Positions 62,912 to 64,000 of a stretch of DNA of 64,000 nt are shown in pieces (position 1 is the stretch's first letter; each line of letters begins with the position of its first letter). The stretch lies in NCBI GenBank assembly GCA_030867875.1, contig JAOWCC010001634.1, forward strand, positions 103,147,321 to 103,211,320, in the 5' to 3' direction. This DNA comes from Actinernus sp. WN-2022. Taxonomy: Eukaryota > Cnidaria > Anthozoa > Actiniaria > Actinernidae. A model generated the notes under the pieces. The model worked only from the letters and a program-made list of their open reading frames with translations. It was not told the origin of the DNA and ran no database searches. The position numbers and the translations under genes were made by a program.

Positions 62912-62954
62912 AGGACTGGGCACTAATCAAGCATTGAGCTGAGAATGTGTCACA

Positions 62955-64000
62955 CTGTTCACTTAGTGGTTAGCACGTTGACTTAGTATAGTGGTTATCA
63001 CGTTGACTTAGTATAGTGGTTAGCACGTTGACTTAGTATAGTGGTTAGCACGTTGGCTTAGTATAGTGGTTATCACGTTGACTTAGTATAGTGGTTATCA
63101 CGTTGACTTAGTAAAGTGGTTATCACGTTGACTTAGTATAGTGGTTATCACGTTGACTTAGTATAGTGGTTATCACGTTGACCTAGTATAGTGGTTACCA
63201 CGTTGACCTAGTATAGTGGTTAGCACGTTGACCTAGTAAAGTGGTTACCACGTTGACCTAGTATAGTGGTTAGCACGTTGACCTAGTATAGTGGTTAGCA
63301 CGTTGACCTAGTATAGTGGTTAGCACGTTGACCTAGTATAGTGGTTAGCACGTTGACTTAGTAAAGTGGTTAGCACGTTGACTTAGTATAGTGGTTAGCA
63401 CGTTGACTTAGTATAGTGGTTAGCACGTTGACTTAGTATAGTGGTTAGCACGTTGACTTAGTATAGTGGTTAGCACGTTGACTTAGTAAAGTGGTTAGCA
63501 CGTTGACTTAGTATAGTGGTTAGCACGTTGACTTAGTATAGTGGTTAGCACGTTGACTTAGTATAGTGGTTAGCACGTTGACTTAGTATAGTGGTTAGCA
63601 CGTTGACTTAGTATAGTGGTTAGCACGTTGACTTAGTATAGTGGTTAGCACGTTGACTTAGTATAGTGGTTAGCACGTTGACTTAGTATAGTGGTTAGCA
63701 CGTTGACTTAGTATAGTGGTTAGCACGTTGACTTAGTAAAGTGGTTAGCACGTTGACTTAGTATAGTGGTTAGCACGTTGACTTAGTATAGTGGTTAGCA
63801 CGTTGACTTAGTATAGTGGTTAGCACGTTGACTTAGTATAGTGGTTAGCACGTTGACTTAGTATAGTGGTTAGCACGTTGACCTAGTATAGTGGTTAGCA
63901 CGTTGACCTAGTATAGTGGTTAGCACGTTGACTTAGTATAGTGGTTAGCACGTTGACTTAGTATAGTGGTTAGCACGTTGACTTAGTATAGTGGTTAGCA
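62955..64000 (+). repeat. 25-bp minisatellite resembling a tRNA-Val 5' half, >40 copies
   Basis: Unit TTAGTATAGTGGTTA then GCACGTTGAC, period 25 measured at 63301, 63326, 63351 and 63376. Variants: GTTATCACG (mostly the first copies), GTTACCACG, GACCTAG, AGTAAAG. It continues past the window end and begins about 45 bases after the TOP3A stop. Confidence 0.95.

Noticed and set aside
62955..64000. CRISPR-like array
   Set aside because: Repeats are directly tandem with no unique spacers, in an animal genome. The 20-bp array at 13704-13997 fails for the same reason.

Overview
The window looks like nuclear DNA of a cnidarian, most likely a stony coral (Anthozoa, Scleractinia). The evidence is AT-rich DNA with GT-AG introns, an intronless rhodopsin-type receptor and an intronless TRIM-NHL gene of the kinds expanded in corals, decayed LINEs of the L2/CR1 type, and a very high load of inverted-repeat (MITE-like) elements. 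There is no sign of bacterial organisation, and species cannot be fixed from the sequence alone.

Almost the whole window is one gene. Fifteen exons on the + strand, from 2248 to 62911, encode the C-terminal half of DNA topoisomerase III alpha (TOP3A). The exons have GT-AG borders, their phases join without a break, and together they make exactly 460 codons including the stop. The earlier exons, with the toprim domain and catalytic tyrosine, must lie left of base 1. The largest introns are 2308-28211 (25.9 kb), 50080-58129 (8.0 kb), 30441-38416 (8.0 kb) and 40080-46474 (6.4 kb). The gene reaches about 60 kb because the introns are packed with transposable elements.

Two complete protein genes sit inside TOP3A introns. 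A seven-helix class A GPCR lies on the - strand at 2816-3898, and a 729-residue RING/B-box/filamin/NHL protein (TRIM2/3/45/71-like) lies on the + strand at 35288-37477. Both are single-exon. Nothing suggests they work with TOP3A; they share only the location.

The rest is mobile and repetitive DNA. LINE remnants lie at 60-190, 15170-17852, 24740-27470, 54290-55337 and 60428-61206. At least six unrelated inverted-repeat elements are bounded by TTAA. One is bounded by TTA (Harbinger-like) and one by a 9-10 bp duplication (MULE-like). Two ~1.9 kb elements and a small hairpin element are nested in opposite orders. There are four tRNA-like SINE heads and several minisatellites: 20 bp inside a MITE, 71 bp, a TTG-rich ~30 bp unit, and a 25-bp array that runs off the right edge and resembles the 5' half of a tRNA-Val gene.
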